From NCBI GenBank assembly GCA_020809705.1, contig CP085831.1:3658001-3722000 (forward strand): a stretch of 64,000 bases of DNA, given 5' to 3'. This stretch comes from Calonectria ilicicola (taxonomy: Eukaryota > Ascomycota > Sordariomycetes > Hypocreales > Nectriaceae). This document shows positions 9,598 through 21,700 of the stretch, piece after piece; the stretch's first letter is position 1, and each line of letters starts with the position of its first letter. The notes under the pieces were generated by a model. The model was not told the DNA's origin, did no database searches, and saw only the letters and a program-made list of their open reading frames with translations. The translations under genes and the position numbers were made by a program.

Positions 9598-11850
9598 TCA
9601 ATCGACAGAGTCATACGAGTACCTGTTTCTACTAAACAAGGACCGTCGACGACTGAACAAGAGCGGAGACGGGTTGCGGAAATGAGTAAGAACCAAAACT
9701 ATGAACCAAATGATGCCAATTGTTGGCAGTAGCATGGGGCTCTGTTGGTATCTGTCGGCGTAGGTCGAATTTAGGGAAAGTAAAGAAAGAAGGGCGAGGG
9801 CTATGCTGAGGGCAATAAAAATGCCTGTTCGGAGAATGCTCCATTTTGTCCATGGCTTCGTTCGGGCAATAATGGTGAGGAGGCACATGGTTAACAACGT
9901 GACACCACCAGCGATGTGTCCATAATTGAACTATTCTCCAAATCAGAAAACGATTGATTCTGTCAACAAATATCGACTCACCATTAGCTCAAAATTATGC
10001 ACGCTTCTTTAATCACGTCAAACTCAAAGTCGACTGTGGAAGCAGTTGGGTTTTCGTCTTCAACATTGCCCGTGACGTCGATGCCATATGATTGCATAAA
10101 AGTGTTTTGCATAGTTGCGACTAAAGTATAAATGTAGCCAAGCAGCTCGTCAAAGTGCGGGACATTCGGCTTGCTTTCAAGGTCCTGAAAGCTTTGTAAA
10201 TTCTTCGCAATTTCAGGCCATATGTTATCAGGGAGCTTGTTCATTTCGCCGAGAGCCCAGTTTGCGGTTTCCCAAGTTGTATAATTTTTAGGTGGGTATT
10301 GTCGGTAAAAGTCGTAGATTATACTAGTTAAGTTTTTGGTAATCGCTTCAGAACTGGATTTCGATAGCGCTGCGGGGTCATTGAAAATAGAATATATGGG
10401 GACCTTATCGATTAGGTCTAATATCTTGGACCAAAGAAGAAATTGAGTGATGCCCAAGATAAATAGGACCAGTGATAGATGGAAGACAAAATGTAAAATA
10501 GTCCATGCTTGTTGACGGTACTTTGAGAGCTCGGTTGTCTTCATCCAATCGAAATATATCAGAAATATGCAATATATTATCGCGGCGGTAGTTGTGACAG
10601 TCCCAATTGTGAGGGAATCTATTTAAACTTGTATTAGTATCGATAGTGCTTGCCAAGGTAACCGAATATTTACCCCAGGATCCTGGTCCTTTGACAATAG
10701 TCACAACATTCTGAGCCATCAGAACAACTCCTTCTCCTAAGAAGAATATGGTCATAGTGCTCATGCGCTCCATTAGATGTGTTCCCTCAAGACTGAGCAC
10801 CTCAAAATTGGCTGCGAAGACAAATGTCAGGATAAGTTCTGACACTCCGATGATATACCATGCAATATAGACGAGGCTGTTTCCACTGCGAAATCTAAAG
10901 CTGATGGCGAAATATAGGAGGGCAGCAATCAAGTTCATTCCGATTTGTAGCAACATTGCCGATCGGCACTTCTTATAATGTCGAATATGCCAGAGAATGC
11001 TTGAGTATTCAATGGCTAGAATTAATCGAGAGACACTCAGGATATAACCTATAGTTATCATCAACTTGTGTTTCAAACAGGTGCAAAATAAGCATACTCA
11101 TAGTTCTCATGATATCTGCATCTTGGTTATATGGTTTGAATTCATGAGCTACAACAGCAAATCCAATCATGATGGCAAAGTGAATAGCTCGACAAACACG
11201 TTCTTATTTCGATTAGATAATAAACACCATTGGCTCATGATACACGCACCGAAGACACTGTCTGTGACAAATCTAACATCATAAACCGTGACCAACAACC
11301 ATGTTAGCCACAGAATTCTATGGAAATGATATTAGTACGGGATTCTGGATATCGTGAGTTCAGAAATTACCCAAAATATCCCACATATGCTTTGACACGG
11401 TTTGAGGAATTGAGACCTTGATTCTCAGAAAAGATTGAAAAGTTGGCGGCGAAGAGAAGGTCATAGAAGAGCTCGAGCAAATTCTCGCTCTCGTGCTATT
11501 TAGAGTTAGTCGTCTCATATCGACTGGGTAGGCGTGGAAAAATATGGTCACACCTTCTGAAACTGAGGGGAATCATTGGTGAAACGATCACCAAACAGCC
11601 CAAAGTCGGGAGTGTCATATGGGCTCCCATTGGGATGAGGCAGTGATACAATCTCTACCGTAGTAGAAACCGGGCTCTTGAGGAATTGGAGCTTTTCTGG
11701 CTTTGACGTCTCCTTGGATGACTCGGAGAGCCCTGTGGGCTGAGAATGGATTTGCTGGTACTGAGGGGGTTGGCCTGTAAAGAATTCGGTCTCATCCGTT
11801 GGGCTGGAGTCGGAAATCGTTGTAATCTTTTCCATATCAAATATGTTCAC
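9598..11850 (-). CDS. LtrA-like multi-pass membrane protein, apparent frameshift before the last exon
   Basis: Exons 11850-11554, 11495-11371, 11317-11250, 11202-11098, 11048-10674, 10618-9982 and 9930-9598 assemble into a protein like the fungal low-temperature-requirement A family (PF06772). After a disordered N-terminus comes the family block ENLLELFYDLLFAANFSIFS, then ILWLTWLLVTVYDVRF and many hydrophobic helices. The function in fungi is unknown. Every intron (47-58 bp) joins frames cleanly except the last. Exon 6 hits a TAA at 9986-9984, just before a good GTGAGT donor. The last exon (membrane helices, FNYGHIAGG...) is open only in the frame one base away. As read, the protein stops at 534 residues and loses ~110 C-terminal residues. 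This is a one-base deletion, a sequence error or an unrecognised splice. Confidence 0.75.
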
Positions 11851-13868
11851 TGATATTGTGGAAAGTTTTCAACAGCTAAAGGATACAAATAGATGCATGA
11901 AGCAGTATGATCAGGCGAGGGTATTGAATACCCAGAAACACAGCTCCTGGCATAATTTATAACATCAGTCAGCCGAGGTGGCTGATAAAGTTTCTCGCTA
12001 AGGAAATAACCATTTAAAAAATTGTTTGCTCTTACGGTGGTCGCAAGGCTGAATGCTCTGGCTGCAGCGCTATCAGCCCTTGGATTCAGGTGTGGCGTTC
12101 AGCCCCATAGAGTTTGTCTGAACGAGTCAAGCCATAGTGATGAAAGTCTAGTCAAGTCTCATATATTGAGTTGCAATTAGTATGTATCGATTCATATTTC
12201 TAGGCAGGCAACAACACACCCAAACCTGGGGGTCTCGACTCAATTGAGACTCCATTCTGGTATTGCCCATCTCATGTTGGGCAAGAAACAAATTTAGATG
12301 CTAAGACTGGAGCGGCGAGTCTCCCGGGCCCTAGCCAATGCACGTAAAGAGCATATCTGTGCTGTGCGGCGCTTAGGTTCAAGCCACCCACATTCTAAAA
12401 GCACTCTTCGCCCTGCTGATCTATTGCCAAGGCCCTTGGAACAATGGGCTCTCCTGATATGGAAAAGCAGGCACATTAGCCTTATCAAACGTTCCCTGTA
12501 CCCATCAGCTGCGGTATTCAAGACGGAATGAGGAATAATTGTGATGCATTATTGGACAAATTTAGCGGGATCAGGGTCTGACCTACGGGTTCTATTTTCT
12601 ATCGCGCTCAAGGCGCGGTTCAATGCCGCTCACTGACTGTTGAATATGATGCATTAGCATTAGCGTCAGCTTTACTCTTCTGGAGGTGTCAATTTTTTAA
12701 TCCGAACGCGTACATTATTTATAAAATGCCCCTGACTTCGCTGAACGGCCACGAGACGAATCCCATACCATTTGATGTAATTACGTAGGAAGCGAGGCGG
12801 TTATTCCGTTTACGACTTGGATTTGCCTGCTGAAACTACCAGATAACCCAGGATTTGCATCGAATAGGAAGTCGCTAAAACATGATGATACACCCCTTGC
12901 TCGTGAGGTTTGTGGTCGAGTCTGCCATCCATCAGACATTCGAAGTGACTGGTTGAGGGTCTAGACAATCCACGGCGCACTCCGGTGCACGCATTTGGAC
13001 ATGTCCGTTGGATGCTCCGCGTATCCTCGTATTCTCCCGCGAATCGGACTTGATTCGGCCCCTGCAGAGGCTAAACGAGGGGTGGCCGATCGGGATGCTC
13101 CCATTGGCAGCTGCGATGCGACCTATCCCAAAATATCAACAGTACCGGACTTGGGTGATGCAAAGACCCTTTTTACTATACCTTCAACACATTTCTACGT
13201 CACATCTCTAACTAGAGTTGTCGCCGGCAGGGGGGCTTGACTCCCTTGGGTGCGCGCTCTATCGCTGTCTATAGTATGTGATGAGCAGATCAAGGAGCCT
13301 GCAGGTCCAGTTGTGTACCCCAGGCTTGCGGCCTTTTGCGTCGCCGAGGACCCGACGGATCTCATGATTTCAGCAGCCTACGGTGCAAATCCAGGGATAT
13401 AAAGGTGGATGTTTTGACCCTGAGGCTGGTATAAGCGCTAATATGTGCACCGCCTACCAGAGATAGTGCCACGCCTACTTTTTGATCAGTTTCAGTGGCT
13501 TCAACACCTTGACAGACACGCGCTGACAAGACCTGACACGTGCACGTGATAATCCATGCGACAGGATGCCGTAGATGCCAAGACGCCAACGGTGTCTGCC
13601 GGGCATATAAACACCGAATCTCATTGGCTGGGCTTAATTCGCATTTACCACCTCCCCTTTTCGTTTGTATTCCCGCATCTATGTTATCTAGCCGATAACG
13701 GGATGTCTACCGTATGGAGAAGGAGATATATGCCGTGAGCTTAATGGACGGAGGATTGCATTCTCGATGGGAATACACAAGCTGCTTCTAGGACTTGTGA
13801 TGGGTATAATTACCGGTGTCACCTCTCCCGCATCATCCAACTTTTGTGTATTTTCCACGCCATAAATC
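11851..13868. other. Two-kb intergenic region
   Basis: No gene can be supported. A more GC-rich patch at about 12,300-12,530 is open on both strands but shows no protein features. A second patch lies at about 12,990-13,240. Either could be an old repeat copy. A TATAAA word at about 13,606 lies ~260 bp upstream of the ribonuclease gene. Confidence 0.45.
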
Positions 13869-14450
13869 ATGTACGTCTTCAAATCACTTTTGGTTCTTGC
13901 GGCCGTTGTGCCCAGTGTCTTCAGCGCTCCCACAGAGGCTGCTGCTGGCCTTACCAAGCGGGCTGATGCACAGTGGTAAGTGTTGTACACCACCTATTTG
14001 GAAATCCAAACCTCATATTTGGGTAGCGGCTCGACCTATTATACGGCCGCCCAAGTCAATGCGGCTAGTGTCCGTGCCTGCTCCCACTATAACGCTGGAA
14101 CCACAGTTGGTGGATACCCTCACACTTACAACAACTACGAGGGTTTCACCTTCGCTGTATCTGGGCCATACCAGGAATTTCCTATCTTGAGCAGCGGATC
14201 TCTGTACACTGGTGGTAAGTCAAATACTTTTTCTATAGACTTAATTTGCATGGCCTTCTTCCTTAAATCGCTTTGCGAAGCCATTTACTCCAATGATGGT
14301 CCAGGGATACCCTCACGCAAAGCTCATGGCTAAAATAAATAACCAGGTTCTCCCGGCCCAGACCGTGTCGTTATCAGCACATCCTGCAGGCAGGCAGGAA
14401 CTATTACGCATACTGGAGCGAGTGGCAATGCATTTGTCGCCTGCACCTAG
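13869..14450 (+). CDS. Secreted guanyl-specific ribonuclease (RNase T1 / N1 family), three exons
   Basis: Exons 13869-13975, 14027-14214 and 14347-14450 encode 132 residues. A signal peptide (to about Ala20) and a short propeptide ending in Lys30-Arg31, a Kex2-type site, precede a mature enzyme of ~101 residues. The fold signature of microbial guanyl ribonucleases (PF00545) is plain: [27 protein letters not shown] and THTGASGN. The catalytic set is intact: Tyr66, His68, Glu86, Arg105 and His120, corresponding to T1 residues 38, 40, 58, 77 and 92. Cysteines 36, 54, 112 and 131 can form two disulfides. The enzyme cleaves single-stranded RNA after G outside the cell. Intron 1 (51 bp) fuses CAG TG to C GGC, creating the conserved Cys. 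Intron 2 is 132 bp. RNases of this family range from nutritional enzymes to toxins; nothing here decides which. Confidence 0.92.
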
Positions 14451-15084
14451 TCGATCACTGTTTAGTGGAACGTCAAGTGTGGCGATTTGAGCCTTGGAAA
14501 TGTGGAATTTTCAGTAAATTTACGATGTCATATGTTTTCAATTTATTCAAGATAAACGATACAATTCAATCGTTTTCTGGACTCAATCAATGCTTCATGC
14601 ATGTCTAAATCATATTTTGCCCTATTGTGAAATGCATCGAGAACTTGGAAATTCGCGATTTATTACTGGCATTAAATCTAGTCATACTGAAGAAAGAATA
14701 TATTTGCATTCTCTTCCCTGGTAGGACATCTCGAATCTATAGGCTGGTCAGCAGTATTTATGACATTTTAAGCTGACATTACATTCTCGGTTGTTTGTGC
14801 TAGAGCTTGAACAAGCCGGGCCTTTAGAATTGAATTGGTATTTAACTTTAAATATAGACTATTCGAACTGAACTGAACTTTCCATGGGAGCTGCAAGAAT
14901 GCACATACTCTCGCCTGAAGCCCCAGATCTTCTAAATGGACTAGCGCTTATCAGGAGTTTATCCGATCTTGTGATGAGGGCCGCTTGCTTAGTAATCAAC
15001 TGTTGACGACACCATGTACTTATAGCTGAATCTTTGGCTGATTTTATCTAAGCGAGGCACGTGAAGTCGATTCCATTGGGCGAA
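14451..15084. other. Intergenic region
   Basis: The spacer holds the 3' flank of the ribonuclease gene and the promoter of the MFS gene. No gene or recognisable motif was seen. Confidence 0.5.
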
Positions 15085-17059
15085 ATGTCTCCGTCGTCGG
15101 ACAGAATTTGTCTTTCGCTACCGCCATGTTACTGCGAGAGGGGTAAGAATCCAACACATTTGTTCGGGTCTTCACGTGCATTCAAAATGTCACAAGAAAC
15201 GGCATCACTCCAATCAAGCAAGCTGGTTGAAGTAACTGAAAATTCCATGTCATCACAAATCCGAGTTTGCAAAGGTGTCCACGGCCCGGCTCACTTGGAG
15301 GGCTCAACTGCCGTTCCCACAGGCCCAGTGCCTCCTCAGTTATGTCTGAGCTTCGGTGCCACCCCAGAAATTGATCAAACGCCAATACTCCAAACGCTGC
15401 ATGAAACCCAAGATATTACTGAGATGGAAATATTACAAGAGTTTGTGTCGGAAGAAAATGGTGTGAGGTCGAGACAGATTGAAAATGGTTCAACACATAG
15501 CGCCTCTGATACTGGCCTTCCCGAAGAGCAAGGCAGTCCGACATATCCGATTTCTCAGGGTGTTCCGCCAGAGCTTGCCAATCTAGTTGCCGAGGTGGTC
15601 TTTGTGCTGGTATGCACGGCTGGGCAAATCATATTCGCTTTAACCATGGGAATCAACGTCACCCAAACTCCATTCAGAAAAGCATTAGGCATGGCGCCAA
15701 GCCAGGTTCCTTGGCTCATAAGCTCTTCCGCTCTGGCAAGTGGCATGTCAGTCATAGTGTTCGGTTCGCTGGCCGACCTAGCTCCACCAAAGCCCATGAT
15801 GGTCTATGCCTTCCTATGGGGAGCAGTCTGGAACGCGATAGCCGCATTGGCTATTTCACCAAAACTCAGGGTTCTCTTCTTTGTAGCCCGAGCGATGCAA
15901 GGTCTGGCAGTCGGTGTACTGGTTTCTACGTCTATGAGCATCTTGGGGCGAGTATATAACCCAGGCATCCGCAAAACGCGTGTGTTTTCTCTGATGGCTG
16001 CAGGGGCACCGTTTGGCTACTGGATCGGCTGTGTCCAAGGAGGTGCCCTTAGTGGTCATCTCCCGTGGATATTTGGCAGCACATCCATTTTTCTTGCATT
16101 ATGTGCGCTCGCTGCTCATCTCACGATTCCGAATCTACAGCCAGCAAGAGATGGCACTGCCATAGATGCACCTTCCATGAAGCAGTTTGACTATCTTGGA
16201 GCGTTGCTTGCCTTGCTAGGCTGTGGGCTGATTCTCTTTGGGCTTACACAAGGCCCATCAGCTCATTGGAATCCATACACCTACTCAATGATTATTCTGG
16301 GCTTTCTGTCGCTTATTGGGTTCCATTTTGTAGAAGGCCATGTTGTCCGGCCTCTTGTCCCGAATAGACTTTGGCAAACGCCTGGATTTTCTGCGCTTTT
16401 AGTGTCATATTTCTTGGGACTCGGCGCTTATGGTGAGGTTTTGCGAATTTCTATCATTATTTGAGTCCCCAGGCTAAACAGAAATATCGCACGTAGGTGC
16501 GTGGCAATTTTACGCCATCCAATTTTGGCAGCATTACCAAGGAGTCACACCACTAACAGCAGCTCTATATCTTCTCCCTAACTGCATTGTTGGGGTTCTC
16601 GCATCCTGGGTTGTTTCCAAGACATTACACAAGGTTCCGGGTCACTGGATTCTGACCATAAGTATGGTCTGTTTTGGCCTTGGACCTGTTTTCTTTCTTC
16701 CCCAACAAATAAATACTTCATACTGGGCACTGTCAATGCCTGGCGTAGCCCTAGCGACATTTGGGCCTGACATTAGCTTTGCAGCAGCAGCAATCTTCAT
16801 CACATCCAGCGTACCCAGGTCATATCAGGGTTCTGCTGGCAGTCTGTTGGTTACTGTACAAAACCTGGCTCTAGCTATCATGACGTCTGTGTCTGATTCG
16901 ATTGGTATCAAAGTCCAAAAAGATCCTTCTGGAGAAATTGGGCTTGATGGCATCCGCGCCATCTGGTGGTTTGGCCTCGGCTCTGCTATGACTGGAGCCT
17001 TGATCACCATCACAATGGTTCGGATTCCCAAGGCAGAGGAAAAGGAACATGCGCAATGA
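15085..17059 (+). CDS. MFS transporter, DHA2-like 14-TM type (cluster-associated)
   Basis: Exons 15085-16432 and 16497-17059 (64-bp intron, GTGAGG...ACGTAG) give a 636-residue membrane protein. The first ~130 residues are disordered and hydrophilic. The membrane part then starts with VVFVLVCTAGQIIFALTMGI and has the MFS loop-2 signature in degenerate form (FGSLADLAPPKPMMVYAF) and motif-C-like repeats (LISSSALASGMSV, ARAMQGLAVGV). The C-terminal half has WQFYAIQFWQHYQGVTPL and SSVPRSYQGSAGSLLVTVQN, matching fungal drug:H+ antiporters related to aminotriazole resistance proteins. The frame opens upstream at 15061 without an ATG, so 15085 is the first ATG; 15187 (602 residues) is an equally good start. 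It is codirectional with the PKS 1.7 kb downstream, so export of the polyketide is a reasonable inference. Confidence 0.87.
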
Positions 17060-17394
17060 CAACTTTGTGTATTTTTGCGGTCGTTGGTATTGTCAATTTC
17101 GACGGGTGAACGTAACCGACAGATGTTGCCGAAATCTTGGGGTCTAGAAAATCGCTTCACGCGGCTTCAAATTGTGAATCTACTCCTCACTTCTAAAGCA
17201 TGAGAAACGCCATTCAGCCACAAACAGGAATATTTCACGCTACACATGCAGGTGTTTTTGGATTTGGTATGAGTTGAGCTGACTGATAGCTGATGCAGGG
17301 TAGGTAGGGGAATCGATTAAATTTGACAGAGGGTGGCAACAGGGAATATTCCGCCACAGATAAGACAAACTGTACCAACCAATAATGCGTCATA

Positions 17395-17431
17395 GGTGGT
17401 TGGTTGGTTGGTTGGTGGGTTGGGTTGGTTG
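17395..17431. repeat. GGTT microsatellite
   Basis: An interrupted run of TTGG/GGTT units, about nine tetranucleotides including two GGGTT variants. It lies ~1.3 kb upstream of the PKS start codon. Confidence 0.85.
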
Positions 17432-18596
17432 CTCTTCTTCCTTCAGCATACGGCAGTCTAGTCCAGATTAGTGGTATTACAATGCCAAGTTTCCAAAACA
17501 ACATGGGTATCGGGGATATTTGGTTGCCATCTATTGGATTAGGATGAATGTGGTTAGTTGGCACGGGAATACGCGCCGAGCAAATAAAAGCCCAAATAAT
17601 AGCGCCTTGAGTCATGTACATCACCATTGTCCTTGTTTCGGGGGGGCAAAAGATAGCGTGTTCAACAAATCACGTTGAACGAGTGGGTAGTTCGGCATTG
17701 GTCCAAGCTCTAAGCCTCAAACCAACGCAACTCGGTCAGCCGACAGAACCAACTCGGTTAGGAATCCAAGACAACCAACAGCGTATCATCAAGTGGTCAT
17801 CGTGTGCGAGTGATCGACGAGGCTAGATGCAATCCAACAGGGGTTGTGTGAATCACCAACAGGGGCGCGTTGAGGCCCACTCCAACCCCGCCCCCACGAA
17901 TTGGTAAATGACGATTCCAGAACACCATCGTGTCCAGTTGCAAGCAGGCTCGGCCTTTGATGAAACGGGCGAGGTGCCATTGCGAATGAGATTCTGGCAT
18001 TGAGAGACACCTGATTCATGGCATCGTCTCGCCTGGCGAATGCTGTTTCACCATCAACTCTACACGAAGTTCTAGAACCTGATTATGAATACAATTGTCC
18101 AATGACATTGTCTATTCTGTCTTGCAACGTGCACTTGAAGTGATTAGGTTGCCGTCTCACACGAGCTCCGATGTCTCGTGTGTCATATTGTCTCGGCTTA
18201 TTAGGCTATTGTGTGCGTAATTTTGCGCAGTGGTGGTTGCGTCAGCAATTTTGCACCTTTAGCGCCGATCTGGTCCTATCATCCCCTGCCTAGCCACTAA
18301 TTGCCGACACGGCACGAACTTGAGCAGAAAGAGGCAGGCTGCAGGTTGCAGCTGAAGAACCAACATCGATCCTTCGGGTAATCCGATTTCTCTCAAGCCA
18401 CTCACAGTTGAAACTTGCATCTGGCGTGTGACCTCGTTGATCAACAGCTAACGCTAGCCCTTTCGCCCGATTCCTCTGCGCCATAATCGACTACAATGGT
18501 GGGCCCCAGTGTATCAAACTAGTCTTCTTTCCTCTCGCCTCTAATCTCCCTCTATGCAGGAATCCGATATTTAAGTGGCCACCTTGTCTTGGAACA

Positions 18597-18602
18597 TATA
18601 AA
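18597..18602 (+). promoter_or_regulatory. TATA-like box of the polyketide synthase gene
   Basis: TATAAA lies 124-129 bp upstream of the proposed ATG at 18726, in a suitable place for a core promoter. The assignment rests on position and sequence only. Confidence 0.4.
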
Positions 18603-18725
18603 GCCAGCTTTACCAATCATCAAGGCCATCTTGTGACGTGTCACATTAATTCCACTTGAATGGCTTTCACAAACATACCTTAATCTGACCTGTCCATTCG
18701 AATGTTCTTATAACTATAACCCAAA

Positions 18726-21700
18726 ATGAACACACCCACATCGGATACTGACAGTGCTGGTCTTCATTACAGTAAATATGTAAGCAAAAGACCTCCATTC
18801 AGTTAATGGCTAGGACTTACATGTCATAGGATAATGCAAAGGATGTGGCTGTAGTGGGCATGGCATGCCGAGTTCCCGGCGGCAATAACAATCCTGAACA
18901 GCTATGGCAATCACTGCTAGAGAGGAAAGATGCATGTGGGGAAGTTCCGGAAATGCGATGGGAGGCATACCATCGTCGGGATCCGCGAAACCCCAAAACA
19001 ATGAACCAGCTTGCTTCTCGTGGTTACTTCCTAGATGACGTAGAGAATTTCGATGCGCAGTTCTTCGGCATCTCGCCCAAAGAGGCCGAGCAGATGGACC
19101 CGCAACAAAGAATCTCTCTTGAAGTTACTTGGGAAGCACTTGAGAATGCTGGAATCCCTGCAAAGAGTTTGTCTGGAAGCGACACGGCTGTCTTCTGGGG
19201 AGTTAGTTCTGATGATTACGCCAAGCTAATTCTAGAGGACCTTCCCAACATTGAGCCCTGGATGGGGATTGGCACAGCATTCTGTGGTACCCCCAACCGC
19301 ATCTCATATCATTTAAATTTGATGGGGCCGAGTTCAGCAATCGACGCAGCATGCGCTTCGTCTCTAGTTGCAATCCATCACGGCGTACAATCCATTGCCA
19401 GTGGAGAATCTAGAATGGCCATTGTTGGTGGTGGTAACGTTCTTTGCGGGCCGGCACTCTTTTGCGTCTTGGAGCGAGCAGGTGCACTATCCACCGAAGG
19501 CCGATGTCGGTCTTTTGACAACGAAGCTCGAGGATTTGGTCGTGGCGAGGGAGCTGCTGCTATTATCTTCAAAAATATCTCGGACGCCATCCAAGACGGA
19601 GATGAGATATTAGCGGTCATCAAAGGGACAGCGGTGGCTCAAGATGGCAAAACCAACGGCATAATGGCTCCCAACGCAATCTCACAGCAGTTAGTTGCCC
19701 GCAAAGCTCTAGGGGTGGCGAAGGTCGATCCCTCCACTGTGCGCTACATTGAGGCCCATGCCACCTCCACACCTCTCGGAGATTTCACAGAAGTATCCGC
19801 ACTTGCCGGCGTCTATGGAACAGGGCGTCGTGATGATCCTTGTTTTGTTGGATCTATCAAGCCCAATATTGGCCACCTGGAGGGGGCGGCCGGGGCCATT
19901 GGATTCGTCAAGGCCGTGATGGCGTTGCGGAATAGTGTCTTGCCACCCCAAGCCAATCTGCAAGTACTCAACAAGCGCATAGATTGGGAAAATTCAGGAC
20001 TCAAGGTGGTTCAAGAACAAACGGCCTGGCCGGAAACAGATGAAGTTCGCCGTGCCGCGGTCTGCTCCTACGGCTATGGCGGAACAGTGTCGCACGCCGT
20101 TCTCGAGCAATACATTTCTTCCAGAGCACTGCCCATGGATGAAAACCCTCATCACCAAGCCAAGCGACCATCGGTTCTTTTAATATCTGCGCCAGAGAAG
20201 AAACGTATCCCAGCTCAGGCGCGGATTTTAGCTGAGTGGATAAATTCGCAGGGTCGCCAGCACGACATGCATCTCATTGCATCAACACTGGCACTGAGAC
20301 GTGATCACCACAACCATCGTGCTGCCCTTGTTGTTAATGACCATGATGATGCAATCCAGCTTCTAGGAGATCTAGCAGCGGGTTCAAACCAACCCTGGGC
20401 TACGCAGGGCAATGTCCTATCTGAGAATAGCCGAGGATTAGTATGGGTCTTTTCCGGTCACGGAGCCCACTGGCCTGATATGGGTAAAGAAATGTTGAAC
20501 AACAAATATTTCCACGATGCTATCCAGCCCTTAGACGCGATAGTTTACTCGGAGATTGGGCTCTCGCCAATGGGCTTGCTGGAAAGCGGCCAGTTTGAGT
20601 CATCAGATCAGCTCCAAATCTTGACTTATATTGTGCAGATCGGTCTTTGCGCCGTTCTACAGAGTTATGGAATTTTCCCACGGGCAATTATCGGACACTC
20701 GACTGGCGAAATCGCAGCCAGCGTTGTCACAGGGGCTCTGACTCCAGAAGAGGGCGCCATAGTCGTCACGCGGCGCTCAGTCTTGTATCGACGGCTTAGT
20801 GGCCAGGGCAAGATGATTTTGGTGCATATACCTTTTGCAGATGTTCTAAAAGAGCTTCCTGACTCGGGAAATCTCACTGCGGCAATTGATTGCTCTCCAT
20901 CATCATGTGTAGTTGCAGGGCCCGGAGATGCGGTTGCTCGAGCATCAGAGGCACTCAAACAACACGGCATCAAAGTATTTGATGTGAGAACAGACATTGC
21001 ATTTCACAGCCCCATGATGAACCAATTAAAGGATCCCCTGATAACTGCCATATCAGATGCCATAAAGCCCACTATTCCTACGCGAGCGCGGCTTTATTCA
21101 ACGTCGCTCAAGGATCCTCGTGGGCAGGACCTGCGAGATGCTTCGTACTGGGCGAACAATATGATGAATCCTGTACATTTCACTTCTGCAATTCAGGCTG
21201 CCTCAGAGGACTCATATCACGTCTTTATGGAAATTTCATCGCATCCTCTCGTATGTCATTCCATCGATGAGATACTAGCGGAGAAGGACAATGCAGAACA
21301 TTGCGTGGTGCCGAGTCTAGTGCGAAACAAACCAGCAGAAAAGACCCTATTGCATTCGATCTCTCAACTTCACAATCATGGAGTGCCTGTAGATTGGGGG
21401 CTTCAGATGTCCAAGTCATGGGCCGTGGGTTTACCAAACACGAACTGGTTGCATAAGCCAATCTGGCGCAAGGTAGAAACCAGCCCTTTCGACGCCATTC
21501 AAACTCATAATGTGGAGGAGCACACACTTCTTGGTCAGCGTATTGAGGTTGCTTCAACGGACACGATCATGTATACGACTCGTTTGGACAGCAACAGCAA
21601 GCCTTATCCACAGTCCCACCCTGTGCAGGGGACCGAAATTATCCCCGCTGCGGTTTACATCATGACACTTCTCAACGCTACGAGATCCCGCTTGCTCAAA

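Larger units (their letters stand above)
17060..18725. other. Promoter-side intergenic region of the polyketide synthase
   Basis: 1.67 kb without a supportable gene. It contains a GGTT tandem repeat (listed), a TATA-like box (listed) and otherwise no motif that I could assign. Long upstream spacers are common in front of PKS genes. Confidence 0.5.

Noticed and set aside
12294..12531. Overlapping open frames on both strands of ~75 codons
   Set aside because: A GC-rich patch makes both strands open by chance. No signal peptide, domain or splice pattern. Possibly a repeat copy.
13816..14190. 124-codon frame overlapping the ribonuclease gene
   Set aside because: It is a shadow in another frame. 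The spliced RNase T1 model explains the region, with all catalytic residues in place.
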